Below are positions 1-15,000 of a stretch of 64,000 nt of DNA, in pieces. Positions within the stretch are counted from its first letter, which is position 1; every line of letters begins with the position of its first letter. The translations under genes and the position numbers were made by a program. This DNA comes from Pterois miles (Eukaryota; Chordata; Actinopteri; Perciformes; Scorpaenidae). Location: the NCBI GenBank assembly GCA_947000775.1, contig CAMQGK010000239.1, positions 124,001 to 188,000 of the forward strand, written 5' to 3'. Below the pieces are notes generated by a model. The model ran no database searches, had not been told where the DNA came from, and worked only from the letters and a program-made list of their open reading frames with translations.

Positions 1-3000
1 CAGTATGAGACTGAACACAGGATCATGTTACATGGCTGAGTTTTTGTTATTTTGACTAATATAAACATGAGATCAGTCAAGTGTGTAAAGTGTGGAGCTG
101 AAGGAGGTTCAGTGTGTTGAGTGGACTACTGTGATGCTGGAGCTTCCTCACATCAGACTGGTTGTGTGATGCTGCTGGCTTGGTGTGGTTCGGTTGTCGT
201 CCACTCTCCGGGAAGAGTCCTGTCCTGTGAGATCAGAAACAAGTCAGGAATGTGGATCCTTCTCTTGGTCTGCTGTCAGTGTCTCCCAGACTTCAGCTAT
301 AATAATCAACTACGAAGACTAATTCATGTCGAAATAAATCTGCATTGATCAGTGGTGTCACAGGTTATATGAGTCTGGAAAACACGTGTAGGCTTCATCT
401 TTGACACTACTGAAGCTGGCTGCAGCTACATATTTACAGTGGTGACAATCTTCTTATCTAACTGTTGGCTAGAAAATCAATATGCATATTTCCCAAAATG
501 ACAAAATGTTCCTTTAGAGTGCAGCTTACTTATGTCGGCCACGTAAACACAGGCGTTTCCTGCCGTTCTGTCCGTCTTGTGGTCCGTCATCCATCTGACC
601 TGGTCGGGAATCAGCATGTCTTCATTGTTGTAAAGGTGTAAAGGAGCCGCTGAACTACAGCAACACTCAGTCTGAGTCTCTGTAAAAATACAAATAAATA
701 ATGGTGTTTTATATAACCTTCAACTGATTTACTACTGAAGAAGATTCATGTTAACCAACATCAGTATGAGACTGAACACAGGATCATGTTACATGGCTGA
801 GTTTTTGTTATTTTGACTAATATAAACATCACATCAGTTCAGTGTGTTAAGTGTGGAGCTGAAGGTGGTTCAGTGTGTTGAGTGGACTGCTGTGGTGTTG
901 GAGCTTCCTCACATCAGACTGGTTGTGTGATGCTGCTGGCTTGGTGTGGTTCGGTTCACGTCCACTCTCTGGGAAGAGTCCTGTCCTGTGAGATCAGAAA
1001 CAAGTCAGGAATGTGGATCCTTCTCTTAGTCTGCTGTCAGTGCCTCCCAGAGATTCAGCTATAATAATCAACTACGAAGACTAATTCATGTGGAATTAAA
1101 TCTGCATTGATCAGTGGTGTCACAGGTTATATGAGTCTGGAAAACAAGTGTAGGCTTCATCTTTGACACTACTGAAGCTGGCTGCAGCTACATATTTGCA
1201 GAGGTAAAAATCTTCTTGTTTAACTGTTGGCTAAAAAAATCAATATGCATATTTCCCAAAATGACAAAATGTTCCTTTAAAGTGCAGCTTACTTACGTCG
1301 GCCACGTAAACACAGGCGTTTACTGCCGTTCTGTCTGTCTTGTGGTCCGTCATCCATCTGACCTGGTCGGGAATCAGCATTTCTTCATTGTTGTAAAGGA
1401 GCCACTGAACTACAGCAACACTCAGTCTGAGTCTCTGCAAAAATACAAATTATGGTGTTTTATATAACCTTCAACTGATTTACTACTGAAGAAGATTCAT
1501 GTCAACCAACATCAGTATGAGACTGAACACAGGATCATGTTACATGGCTGAGTTTTTGTTTTGTTGATTGATATAAACATGACATCAGTCCAGTGTGTAA
1601 AGTGTGGAGCTGAAGGTGGTTCAGTGTGTTGAGTGGACTGCAGTGGTGCTGGAGCTTCCTCACATCAGACTGGTTGTGTGATGCTGCTGGCTTGGTGTGG
1701 TTCGGTTCATGTCCACTCTCCGGGAAGAGTCCTGTCCTGAGATCAGAAACAAGTCAGGAATGTGCATCCTTCTCTTGGTCTGCTGTCAGTGTCTCCCAGA
1801 CTTAAGCTGCTATAATCAACTACGAAGACTAATTCATGTATAAATAAATCTGCATTGATCAGTGGTGTCACAGGTTATATGAGTCTGGAAAACATGTGTA
1901 GGCTTCATCTTTGACACTAATGAAGCTGGCTGCAGCTACATATTTACAGTGGTAACAATCTTCTTATCTAACTGTTGGCTAGAAAATCAATATGCATATT
2001 TCCCAAAATGACAAAATGTTCCTTTAATGTGCAGCTTACTTATGTCGTCCACAAAAACACAGGCATTTCCTGCCGTTCTGTCCGTCTTGTGGTCCGTCAT
2101 CCATCTGACCTGGTCGGGAATCAGCATATCTTCATTGTTGTAAAAGAGCCACTGAAATACAGCAACACTCAGTCCGAGTCTCTGCAAAAATACAAATAAA
2201 TAATGGTGTTTTATATAACCTTCAACTGATTTACTACTGAAGAAGATTCATGTTAACCAACATCAGTATGAGACTGAACACAGGATCATGTTACATGGCT
2301 GAGTTTTTGTTATTTTGACTAATATAAACATGAGATCAGTCCAGTGTGTAAATTGTGGAGCTGAAGGAGGTTCAGTGTGTTGAGTGGACTGCTGTGGTGC
2401 TGGAGCTTCCTCACATCAGACTGGTTGTGTGATGCTGCTGGCTTGGTGTGGTTCGGTTGTCGTTCACTCTCTGGGAAGAGTCCTGTCCTGTGAGATCAGA
2501 AACAAGTCAGGAATGTGGATCCTTCTCTTGGTCTGCTGTCAGTGTCTCCCAGACTTCAGCTATAATAATCAACTACGAAGACTAATTCATGTCGAAATAA
2601 ATCTGCATTGATCAGTGTTGTCACAGGTTATATGAGTCTGCAAAACATGTGTAGGCTTCATCTTTGACACTACTGAAGCTGGCTGCAGCTACATATTTGC
2701 AGAGGTAAAAATCTTATTGTTTAACTGTTGGCTAAAAAAATCAATATGCATATTTCCCAAAATGACAAAATGTTCCTTTAAAGTGCAGCTTACTTACGTC
2801 GGCCACGTAAACACAGGCGTTTACTGCCGTTCTGTCCGTCTTGTGGTCCGTCATCCATCTGACCTGGTCGGGAATCAGCATTTCTTCATTGTTGTAAAGG
2901 AGCCGCTGAACTACAGCAACACTCAGTCTGAGTCTCTGTAAAAATGCAAATGAATAATGGTGTTTTATATAACCTTCAACTGATTTATGACTGAAGAAGA

Positions 3001-6000
3001 TTCATGTTAACCAACATCAGTATGAGACTGAACAACGGATCATGTTACATGGCTGAGTTTTTGTTAATTTGACTATTATAAACATGAGATCAGTTCAGTG
3101 TGTAAAGTGTGGAGCTGAAGGCGGTTGAGTGTGTTGAGTGGACTGCTGTGGTGCTGGAGCTTCCTCACATCAGACTGGTTGTGTGATGCTGCTGGCTTGG
3201 TGTGGTTCGGTTCAGGTCCACTCTCTGGGAAGAGTCCTGTCCTGTGAGATCAGAAACAAGTCAGGAATGTGGATCCTTCCCTTGGTCTGCTGTCAGTGTC
3301 TCCCAGACTTCAGCTATAATAATCAACTACGAAGACTAATTCAAGTCGAAATAAATCTGCATTGATCAGTGTTGTCACAGGTTATATGAGTCTGGAAAAC
3401 ATGTGTAGGCTTCATCTTTGACACTACTGAAGCTGGCTGCAGCTACATATTTACAGTGGTAACAATCTTCTTATCCAACTGTTGGCTAGGAAATCAATAT
3501 GCATATTTCCCAAAATGACAAAATGTTCCTTTAATGTGCAGCTCACTTAGCTAGTCCACGAAAACACAGGCGTTTCCTGCCGTTCTGTCCGTCTTGTGGT
3601 CCGTCATCCATCTGACCTGGTCGGGAATCAGCATTTCTTCATTGTTGTAAAGGAGCCGCTGAACTACAGCAACACTCAGTCTGAGTCTCTGCAAAAATGC
3701 AAATGAATAATGGTGTTTTATATAACCTTCAACTGATTTACTACTGAAGAAGATTCATGTTAACCAACATCAGTATGAGACTGAACACAGGATCATGTTA
3801 CATGGCTGAGTTTTTGTTATTTTGACTAATATAAACATGAGATCAGTCCAGTGTGTAAAGTGTGGAGCTGAAGGAGGTTCAGTGTGTTGAGTGGACTGCT
3901 GTGGTGCTGGAGCTTCCTCACATCAGACTGGTTGTGTGATGCTGCTGGCTTGGTGTGGTTCGGTTGTCGTCCACTCTCCGGGAAGAGTCCTGTCCTGTGA
4001 GATCAGAAACAAGTCAGGAATGTGGATCCTTCTCTTGGTCTGCTGTCAGTGTCTCCCAGACTTCAGCTATAATAATCAACTACGAAGACTAATTCATGTA
4101 TAAATAAATCTGCATTGATCAGTGGTGTCACAGGTTATATGAGTCTGGAAAACACGTGTAGGCTTCATCTTTGACACTACTGAAGCTGGCTGCAGCTACA
4201 TATTTACAGTGGTAACAATCTTCTTATCTAACTGTTGGCTAGAAAATCAATATGCATATTTCCCAAAATGACAAAATGTTCCTTTAGAGTGCAGCTTACT
4301 TATGTCGGCCACGTAAACACAGGCGTTTCCTGCCGTTCTGTCCGTCTTGTGGTCCGTCATCCATCTGACCTGGTCGGGAATCAGCATTTCTTCATTGTTG
4401 TAAAGGTGTAAAGGAGCTTCTGAACTACAGCAACACTCAGTCTGAGTCTCTGCAAAAATACAAATAAATAATGGTGTTTTATATAACCTTCAACTGATTT
4501 ATGACTGAAGAAGATTGATGTTAACCAACATCAGTATGAGACTGAACAACGGATCATGTTACATGGCTGAGTTTTTGTTATTTTGACTAATATAAACATG
4601 AGATCAGTCCAGTGTGTAAAGTGTGGAGCTGAAGGAGGTTCAGTGTGTTGAGTGGACTGCTGTGATGCTGGAGCTTCCTCACATCAGACTGGTTGTGTGA
4701 TGCTGCTGGCTTGGTGTGGTTCGGTTGTCATCCACTCTCCGGGAAGAGTCCTGTCCTGTGAGATCAGAAACAAGTCAGGAATGTGGATCCTTCTCTTGGT
4801 CTGCTGTCAGTGTCTCCCAGACTTCAGCTATGATAATCAACTACGAAGACTAATTCATGTATAAATAAATCTGCATTGATCAGTGGTGTCACAGGTTATA
4901 TGAGTCTGGAAAACATGTGTAGGCTTCATCTTTGACACTACTGAAGCTGGCTGCAGCTACATATTTGCAGTGGTGACAATCTTCTTATCCAACTGTTGGC
5001 TAGGAAATCAATATGCATATTTCCCAAAATGACAAAATGTTCCTTTAAGGTGCAGCTTACTTAGCTAGTCCACGAAAACACAGGCGTTTCCGTCCGTTCT
5101 GTCCGTCTTGTGGTCCGTCATCAATCTGACCTGGTCGGGAATCAGCATATCTTCATTGTTGTAAAGGTGTAAAGGAGCCTCTGAACTACAGCAACACTCA
5201 GTCTGAGTCTCTGCAAAAATACAAATAAATAATGGTGTTTTATATAAACTTCAACTGATTTATGACTGAAGAAGATTCATGTTAACTAACATCAGTATGA
5301 GACTGAACACAGGATCATGTTACATGGCTGAGTTGTTGTTATTTTGACTAATATAAACATGAGATCAGTCCAGTGTGTACAGTGTGGAGCTGAAGGCGGT
5401 TCAGTGTGTTGAGTGGACTGCTGTGGTGCTGGAGCTTCCTCACATCAGACTGGTTGTGTGATGCTGCTGGCTTGCTGTGGTTCGGTTGTCGTCCACTCTC
5501 CGGGAAGAGTCCTGTCCTGTGAGATCAGAAACAAGTCAGGAATGTGGATCCTTCTCTTGGTCTGCTGTCAGTGTCTCCCAGACTTCAGCTATAATAATCA
5601 ACTACGAAGACTAATTCATGTATAAATAAATCTGCATTGATCAGTGGTGTCACAGGTTATATGAGTCTGGAAAACACGTGTAGGCTTCATCTTTGACACT
5701 ACTGAAGCTGGCTGCAGCTACATATTTACAGTGGTAACAATCTTCTTATCTAACTGTTGGCTAGAAAATCAATATGCATATTTCCCAAAATGTTCCTTTA
5801 GAGTGCAGCTTACTTATGTCGGCCACGTAAACACAGGCGTTTCCTGCCGTTCTGTCCGTCTTGTGGTCCGTCATCCATCTGACCTGGTCGGGAATCAGCA
5901 TTTCTTCATTGTTGTAAAGGTGTAAAGGAGCTTCTGAACTACAGCAACACTCAGTCTGAGTCTCTGCAAAAATACAAATAAATAATGGTGTTTTATATAA

Positions 6001-9000
6001 CCTTCAACTGATTTATGACTGAAGAAGATTCCTGTTAACCAACATCAGTATGAGACTGAACACAGGATCATGTTACATGGCTGAGTTTTTGTTAATTTGA
6101 CTATTATAAACATGAGATCAGTTCAGTGTGTACAGTGTGGAGCTGAAGGCGGTTGAGTGTGTTGAGTGGACTGCTGTGGTGCTGGAGCTTCCTCACATCA
6201 GACTGGTTGTGTGATGCTGCTGGCTTGGTGTGGTTCGGTTGTCGTCCACTCTCCGGGAAGAGTCCTGTCCTGTGAGATCAGAAACAAGTCAGGAATGTGG
6301 ATCCTTCTCTTGGTCTGCTGTCAGTGTCTCCCAGACTTCAGCTATAATAATCAACTACGAAGACTAATTCAAGTCGAAATAAATCTGCATTGATCAGTGT
6401 TGTCACAGGTTATATGAGTCTGGAAAACATGTGTAGGCTTCATCTTTGACACTACTGAAGCTGGCTGCAGCTACATATTTGCAGAGGTAAAAATCTTCTT
6501 GTTTAACTGTTGGCTAAAAAAATCAATATGCATATTTCCCAAAATGACAAAATGTTCCTTTAAAGTGCAGCTTACTTACGTCGGCCACGTAAACACAGGC
6601 GTTTACTGCCGTTCAGTCTGTCTTGTGGTCCGTCATCCATCTGACCTGGTCGGGAATGAGCATTTCTTCATTGTTGTAAAGGAGCCACTGAACTACAGCA
6701 ACACTCAGTCTGAGTCTCTGTAAAAATGCAAATGAATAATGGTGTTTTATATAACCTTCAACTGATTTATGACTGAAGAAGATTGATGTTAACCAACATC
6801 AGTATGAGACTGAACACAGGATCATGTTACAAGGCTGAGTTTTTGTTATTTTGACTAATATAAACATGAGATCAGTCCAGTGTGTAAAGTGTGGAGCTGA
6901 AGGAGGTTCAGTGTGTTGAGTGGACTGCTGTGATGCTGGAGCTTCCTCACATCAGATTGGTTGTGTGATGCTGCTGGCTTGGTGTGGTTCGGTTGTCGTC
7001 CACTCTCCGGGAAGAGTCCTTTCCTGTGAGATCAGAAACAAGTCAGGAATGTGGATCCTTCTCTTGGTCTGCTGTCAGTGTCTCCCAGACTTCAGCTATA
7101 ATAATCAACTACGAAGACTAATTCATGTATAAATAAATCTGCATTGATCAGTGGTGTCACAGGTTATATGAGTCTGGAAAACATGTGTAGGCTTCATCTT
7201 TGACACTACTGAAGCTGGCTGCAGCTACATATTTACAGTGGTTACAATCTTCTTATCCAACTGTTGGCTAGGAAATCAATATGCATATTTCCCAAAATGA
7301 CAAAATGTTCCTTTAAGTTGCAGCTTACTTAGCTAGTCCACGAAAACACAGGCGTTTCCGTCCGTTCTGTCTGTCTTGTGGTCCGTCATCCATCTGACCT
7401 TGTCGGGAATCAGCATTTCTTCATTGTTGTAAAGGAGCCACTGAACTACAGCAACACTCAGTCTGAGTCTCTGTAAAAATGCAAATGAATAATGGTGTTT
7501 TATATAACCTTCAACTGATTTACTACTGAAGAAGATTCATGTTAACCAACATCAGTATGAGACTGAACACAGGATCATGTTACATGGCTGAGTTTTTGTT
7601 ATTTTGACTAATATAAACATGAGATCAGTCCAGTGTGTAAAGTGTGGAGCTGAAGGCGGTTCAGTGTGTTGAGTGGACTGCTGTGGTGCTGGAGCTTCCT
7701 CACATCAGACTGGTTGTGTGATGCTGCTGGCTTGGTGTGGTTCGGTTGTCGTCCACTCTCTGGGAAGACTCCTGTCCTGTGAGATCAGAAACAAGTCAGG
7801 AATGTGGATCCTTCTCTTGGTCTGCTGTCAGTGTCTCCCAGACTTCAGCTGCTATAATCAACTACGAAGACTAATTCATGTATAAATAAATCTGCATTGA
7901 TCAGTGGTGTCACAGGTTATATGAGTTTGGAAAACATGTGTAGGCTTCATCTTTGACACTACTGAAGCTGGCTGCAGCTACATATTTGCAGAGGTAAAAA
8001 TCTTATTGTTTAACTGTTGGCTAAAAAAATCAATATGCATATTTCCCAAAATGACAAAATGTTCCTTTAAAGTGCAGCTTACTTACGTCGGCCACGTAAA
8101 CACAGGCGTTTACTGCCGTTCTGTCTGTCTTGTGGTCCGTCATCCATCTGACCTGGTCGGGAATCAGCATTTCTTCATTGTTGTAAAGGAGCCGCTGAAC
8201 TACAGCAACACTCAGTCTGAGTCTCTGTAAAAATGCAAATGAATAATGGTGTTTTATATAACCTTCAACTGATTTATGACTGAAGAAGATTCATGTTAAC
8301 CAACATCAGTATGAGACTGAACAACGGATCATGTTACATGGCTGAGTTTTTGTTAATTTGACTATTATAAACATGAGATCAGTTCAGTGTGTAAAGTGTG
8401 GAGCTGAAGGCGGTTGAGTGTGTTGAGTGGACTGCTGTGGTGCTGGAGCTTCCTCACATCAGACTGGTTGTGTGATGCTGCTGGCTTGGTGTGGTTCGGT
8501 TCAGGTCCACTCTCCGGGAAGAGTCCTGTCCTGAGATCAGAAACAAGTCAGGAATGTGGATCCTTCCCTTGGTCTGCTGTCAGTGTCTCCCAGACTTCAG
8601 CTATAATAATCAACTACGAAGACTAATTCAAGTCGAAATAAATCTGCATTGATCAGTGTTGTCACAGGTTATATGAGTCTGGAAAACATGTGTAGGCTTC
8701 ATCTTTGACACTACTGAAGCTGGCTGCAGCTACATATTTACAGTGGTAACAATCTTCTTATCCAACTGTTGGCTAGGAAATCAATATGCATATTTCCCAA
8801 AATGACAAAATGTTCCTTTAATGTGCAGCTCACTTAGCTAGTCCACGAAAACACAGGCGTTTCCTGCCGTTTCTTTCCGTCTTGTGGTCCGTCATCCATC
8901 TGACCTGGTCGGGAATCAGCATTTCTTCATTGTTGTAAAGGTGTAAAGGAGCTTCTGAACTACAGCAACACTCAGTCTGAGTCTCTGCAAAAATACAAAT

Positions 9001-12000
9001 AAATAATGGTGTTTTATATAACCTTCAACTGATTTATGACTGAAGAAGATTGATGTTAACCAACATCAGTATGAGACTGAACAACGGATCATGTTACATG
9101 GCTGAGTTTTTGTTATTTTGACTAATATAAACATGAGATCAGTCCAGTGTGTAAAGTGTGGAGCTGAAGGAGGTTCAGTGTGTTGAGTGGACTGCTGTGA
9201 TGCTGGAGCTTCCTCACATCAGACTGGTTGTGTGATGCTGCTGGCTTGGTGTGGTTCAGTTGTCGTCCACTCTCCGGGAAGAGTCCTGTCCTGTGAGATC
9301 AGAAACAAGTCAGGAATGTGGATCCTTCTCTTGGTCTGCTGTCAGTGTCTCCCAGACTTCAGCTATGATAATCAACTACGAAGACTAATTCATGTATAAA
9401 TAAATCTGCATTGATCAGTGGTGTCACAGGTTATATGAGTCTGGAAAACATGTGTAGGCTTCATCTTTGACACTACTGAAGCTGGCTGCAGCTACATATT
9501 TGCAGTGGTGACAATCTTCTTATCCAACTGTTGGCTAGGAAATCAATATGCATATTTCCCAAAATGACAAAATGTTCCTTTAAGGTGCAGCTTACTTAGC
9601 TAGTCCACGAAAACACAGGCGTTTCCGTCCGTTCTGTCCGTCTTGTGGTCCGTCATCAATCTGACCTGGTCGGGAATCAGCATATCTTCATTGTTGTAAA
9701 GGTGTAAAGGAGCCTCTGAACTACAGCAACACTCAGTCTGAGTCTCTGCAAAAATACAAATAAATAATGGTGTTTTATATAAACTTCAACTGATTTATGA
9801 CTGAAGAAGATTCATGTTAACTAACATCAGTATGAGACTGAACACAGGATCATGTTACATGGCTGAGTTGTTGTTATTTTGACTAATATAAACATGAGAT
9901 CAGTCCAGTGTGTACAGTGTGGAGCTGAAGGCGGTTCAGTGTGTTGAGTGGACTGCTGTGGTGCTGGAGCTTCCTCACATCAGACTGGTTGTGTGATGCT
10001 GCTGGCTTGGTGTGGTTCGGTTCAGGTCCACTCTCTGGGAAGAGTCCTGTCCTGTGAGATCAGAAACAAGTCAGAAATGTGGATCCTTCTCTTGGTCTGC
10101 TGTCAGTGTCTCCCAGACTTCAGCTATAATAATCAACTACGAAGACTAATTCATGTCGAATTAAATCTGCATTGATCAGTGGTATCACATGTTATATGAG
10201 TCTGGAAAACATGTGTAGGCTTCATCTTTGACACTACTGAAGCTGGCTGCAGCTACATATTTGCAGAGGTAAAAATCTTCTTGTTTAACTGTTGGCTAAA
10301 AAATCAATATGCATATTTCCCAAAATGACAAAATGTTCCTTTAAAGTGCAGCTTACTTACGTCGGCCACGTAAACACAGGCGTTTACTGCCGTTCTGTGT
10401 GTCTTGTGGTCCGTCATCCATCTGACCTGGTCGGGAATCAGCATTTCTTCATTGTTGTAAAGGAGCCACTGAACTACAGCAACACTCAGTCTGAGTCTCT
10501 GTAAAAATGCAAATGAATAATGGTGTTTTATATAACCTTCAACTGATTTACTACTGAAGAAGATTCATGTTAACCAACATCAGTATGAGACTGAACACAG
10601 GATCATGTTACATGGCTGAGTTTTTGTTTTGTTGATTGATATAAACATGAGATCAGTCCAGTGTGTACAGTGTGGAGCTGAAGGTGGTTCAGTGTGTTGA
10701 GTGGACTGCTGTGGTGCTGGAGCTTCCTCACATCAGACTGGTTGTGTGATGCTGCTGGCTTGGTGTGGTTCGGTTGTCGTCCACTCTCCGGGAAGAGTCC
10801 TGTCCTGTGAGATCAGAAACAAGTCAGGAATGTGGATCCTTCTCTTGGTCTGCTGTCAGTGTCTCCCAGACTTCAGCTATAATAATCAACTACGAAGACT
10901 AATTCATGTATAAATAAATCTGCATTGATCAGTGGTGTCACAGGTTATATGAGTCTGGAAAACATGTGTAGGCTTCATCTTTGACACTACTGAAGCTGGC
11001 TGCAGCTACATATTTACAGTGGTGACAATCTTCTTGTCTAACTGTTGGCTACAAAATCAATATGCATTTTTCCCAAAATGACAAAATGTTCCTTTAATGT
11101 GCAGCTCACTTAGCTAGTCCACGAAAACACAGGCGTTTCCGTCCGTTCTGTCCGTCTTGTGGTCCGTCATCCATCTGACCTGGTCGGGAATCAGCATATC
11201 TTCATTGTTGTAAAAGAGCCGCTGAAATACAGCAACACTCAGTCCGAGTCTCTGCAAAAATACAAATAAATAATGGTGTTTTATATAACCTTCAACTGAT
11301 TTACTACTGAAGAAGATTCATGTTAACCAACATCAATATGAGACTGAACACAGGATCATGTTACATGGCTGAGTTTTTGTTATTTTGACTAATATAAACA
11401 TGACATCAGTTCAGTGTGTAAAGTGTGGAGCTGAAGGTGGTTCAGTGTGTTGAGTGGACTGCTGTGGTGCTGGAGCTTCCTCACATCAGACTGGTTGTGT
11501 GATGCTGCTGGCTTGGTGTGGTTCGGTTCAGGTCCACTCTCTGGGAAGAGTCCTGTCCTGTGAGATCAGAAACAAGTCAGAAATGTGGATCCTTCTCTTG
11601 GTCTGCTGTCAGTGTCTCCCAGACTTCAGCTATAATAATCAACTACGAAGACTAATTCATGTATAAATAAATCTGCATTGATCAGTGGTGTCACAGGATA
11701 TATGAGTTTGGAAAACATGTGTAGGCTTCATCTTTGACACTACTGAAGCTGGCTGCAGCTACATATTTACAGTGGTAACAATCTTCTTATCTAACTGTTG
11801 GCTAGAAAATCAATATCCATATTTCCCAAAATGACAAAATGTTACTTTAGAGTGCAGCTTACTTATGTCGGCCACGTAAACACAGGCGTTTCCTGCCGTT
11901 CTGTCCGTCTTGTGGTCCGTCATCCATCTGACCTGGTCGGGAATCAGCATTTCTTCATTGTTGTAAAGGTGTAAAGGAGCTTCTGAACTACAGCAACACT

Positions 12001-15000
12001 CAGTCTGAGTCTCTGCAAAAATACAAATAAATAATGGTGTTTTATATAACCTTCAACTGATTTATGACTGAAGAAGATTCATGTTAACCAACATCAGTAT
12101 GAGACTGAACACAGGATCATGTTACATGGCTGAGTTTTTGTTAATTTGACTATTATAAACATGAGATCAGTTCAGTGTGTACAGTGTGGAGCTGAAGGCG
12201 GTTGAGTGTGTTGAGTGGACTGCTGTGGTGCTGGAGCTTCCTCACATCAGACTGGTTGTGTGATGCTGCTGGCTTGCTGTGGTTCGGTTCACATCCACTC
12301 TCCGGGAAGAGTCCTGTCCTGTGAGATCAGAAACAAGTCAGGAATGTGGATCCTTCTCTTGGTCTGCTGTCAGTGTCTCCCAGACTTCAGCTATAATAAT
12401 CAACTACGAAGACTAATTCAAGTCGAAATAAATCTGCATTGATCAGTGTTGTCACAGGTTATATGAGTCTGGAAAACATGTGTAGGCTTCATCTTTGACA
12501 CTACTGAAGCTGGCTGCAGCTACATATTTGCAGTGGTGACAATCTTCTTATCCAACTGTTGGCTAGGAAATCAATATGCATATTTCCCAAAATGACAAAA
12601 TGTTCCTTTAAGGTGCAGCTTACTTATGTCGGCCACGTAAACACAGGCGTTTCCGTCCGTTCTGTCCGTCTTGTGGTCCGTCATCCATCTGACCTTGTCG
12701 GGAATCAGCATTTCTTCATTGTTGTAAAGGAGCCACTGAACTACAGCAACACTCAGTCTGAGTCTCTGTAAAAATGCAAATGAATAATGGTGTTTTATAT
12801 AACCTTCAACTGATTTACTACTGAAGAAGATTCATGTTAACCAACATCAGTATGAGACTGAACACAGGATCATGTTACATGGCTGAGTTTTTGTTATTTT
12901 GACTAATATAAACATGAGATCAGTCCAGTGTGTAAAGTGTGGAGCTGAAGGCGGGTCAGTGTGTTGAGTGGACTGCTGTGGTGCTGGAGCTTCCTCACAT
13001 CAGACTGGTTGTGTGATGCTGCTGGCTTGGTGTGGTTCGGTTGTCGTCCACTCTCCGGGAAGAGTCCTGTCCTGTGAGATCAGAAACAAGTCAGGAATGT
13101 GGATCCTTCTCTTGGTCTGCTGTCAGTGTCTCCCAGACTTCAGCTGCTATAATCAACTACGAAGACTAATTCATGTATAAATAAATCTGCATTGATCAGT
13201 GGTGTCACAGGTTATATGAGTCTGCAAAACGTGTAGGCTTCATCTTTGACACTACTGAAGCTGGCTGCAGCTACATATTTACAGTGGTTACAATCTTCTT
13301 GTCTAACTGTTGGCTAAAAAATCAATATGCATTTTTCCCAAAATGACAAAATGTTCCTTTAGAGTGCAGCTTACTTACCTAGTCCACGAAAACACAGGCG
13401 TTTCCTGCCGTTCTGTCCGTCTTGTGGTCCGTCATCCATCTGACCTGGTCGGGAATCAGCATTTCTTCATTGTTGTAAAGGTGTAAAGGAGCCGCTGAAC
13501 TACAGCAACACTCAGTCTGAGTCTCAGCAAAAATACAAATTATGGTGTTTTATATAACCTTCAACTGATTTACTACTGAAGAAGATTCATGTTAACCAAC
13601 ATCAGTATGAGACTGAACACAGGATCATGTTACATGGCTGAGTTTTTGTTTTGTTGATTGATATAAACATGAGATCAGTCCAGTGTGTAAAGTGTGGAGC
13701 TGAAGGTGGTTCAGTGTGTTAAGTGGACTGCTGTGGTGCTGGAGCTTCCTCACATCAGACTGGTTGTGTGATGCTGCTGGCTTGGTGTGGTTCGGTTGTC
13801 GTCCACTCTCCGGGAAGAGTCCTGTCCTGTGAGATCAGAAACAAGTCAGGAATGTGGATCCTTCTCTTGGTCTGCTGTCAGTGTCTCCCAGACTTCAGCT
13901 ATAATAATCAACTACGAAGACTAATTCATGTATAAATAAATCTGCATTGATCAGTGGTGTCACAGGTTATATGAGTCTGGAAAACATGTGTAGGCTTCAT
14001 CTTTGACACTACTGAAGCTGGCTGCAGCTACATATTTGCAGTGGTGACAATCTTCTTATCCAACTGTTGGCGAGGAAATCAATATGCATATTTCCCAAAA
14101 TGACAAAATGTTCCTTTAAGGTGCAGCTTACTTAGCTAGTCCACGAAAACACAGGCGTTTCCGTCCGTTCTGTCCGTCTTGTGGTCCGTCATCAATCTGA
14201 CCTGGTCGGGAATCAGCATATCTTCATTGTTGTAAAGGTGTAAAGGAGCCTCTGAACTACAGCAACACTCAGTCTGAGTCTCTGTAAAAATGCAAATGAA
14301 TAATGGTGTTTTATATAACCTTCAACTGATTTACTACTGAAGAAGATTCATGTCAACCAACATCAGTATGAGACTGAACACAGGATCATGTTACATGGCT
14401 GAGTTTTTGTTTTGTTGATTGATATAAACATGACATCAGTCCAGTGTGTAAAGTGTGGAGCTGAAGGTGGTTCAGTGTGTTGAGTGGACTGCAGTGGTGC
14501 TGGAGCTTCCTCACATCAGACTGGTTGTGTGATGCTGCTGGCTTGGTGTGGTTCGGTTCACGTCCACTCTCCGGGAAAAGTCCTGTCCTGAGATCAGAAA
14601 CAAGTCAGGAATGTGCATCCTTCTCTTGGTCTGCTGTCAGTGTCTCCCAGACTTAAGCTGCTATAATCAACTACGAAGACTAATTCATGTATAAATAAAT
14701 CTGCATTGATCAGTGGTGTCACAGGTTATATGAGTCTGGAAAACATGTGTAGGCTTCATCTTTGACACTAATGAAGCTGGCTGCAGCTACATATTTACAG
14801 TGGTAACAATCTTCTTATCTAACTGTTGGCTAGAAAATCAATATGCATATTTCCCAAAATGACAAAATGTTCCTTTAATGTGCAGCTCACTTAGCTAGTC
14901 CACGAAAACACAGGCGTTTCCGTCCGGTCTGTCCGTCTTGTGGTCCGTCATCCATCTGACCTGGTCGGGAATCAGCATTTCTTCATTGTTGTAAAGGAGC

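Noticed and set aside
121..348. Recurrent 70-75 codon plus-strand frames (MDCCGAGASSHQTGC... and MARKSICIFPKMTKC...) in every satellite unit
   Set aside because: They are antisense to exon-like blocks B and A, which have splice signals and homology on the minus strand. The frames are open by shared descent, not by independent support.
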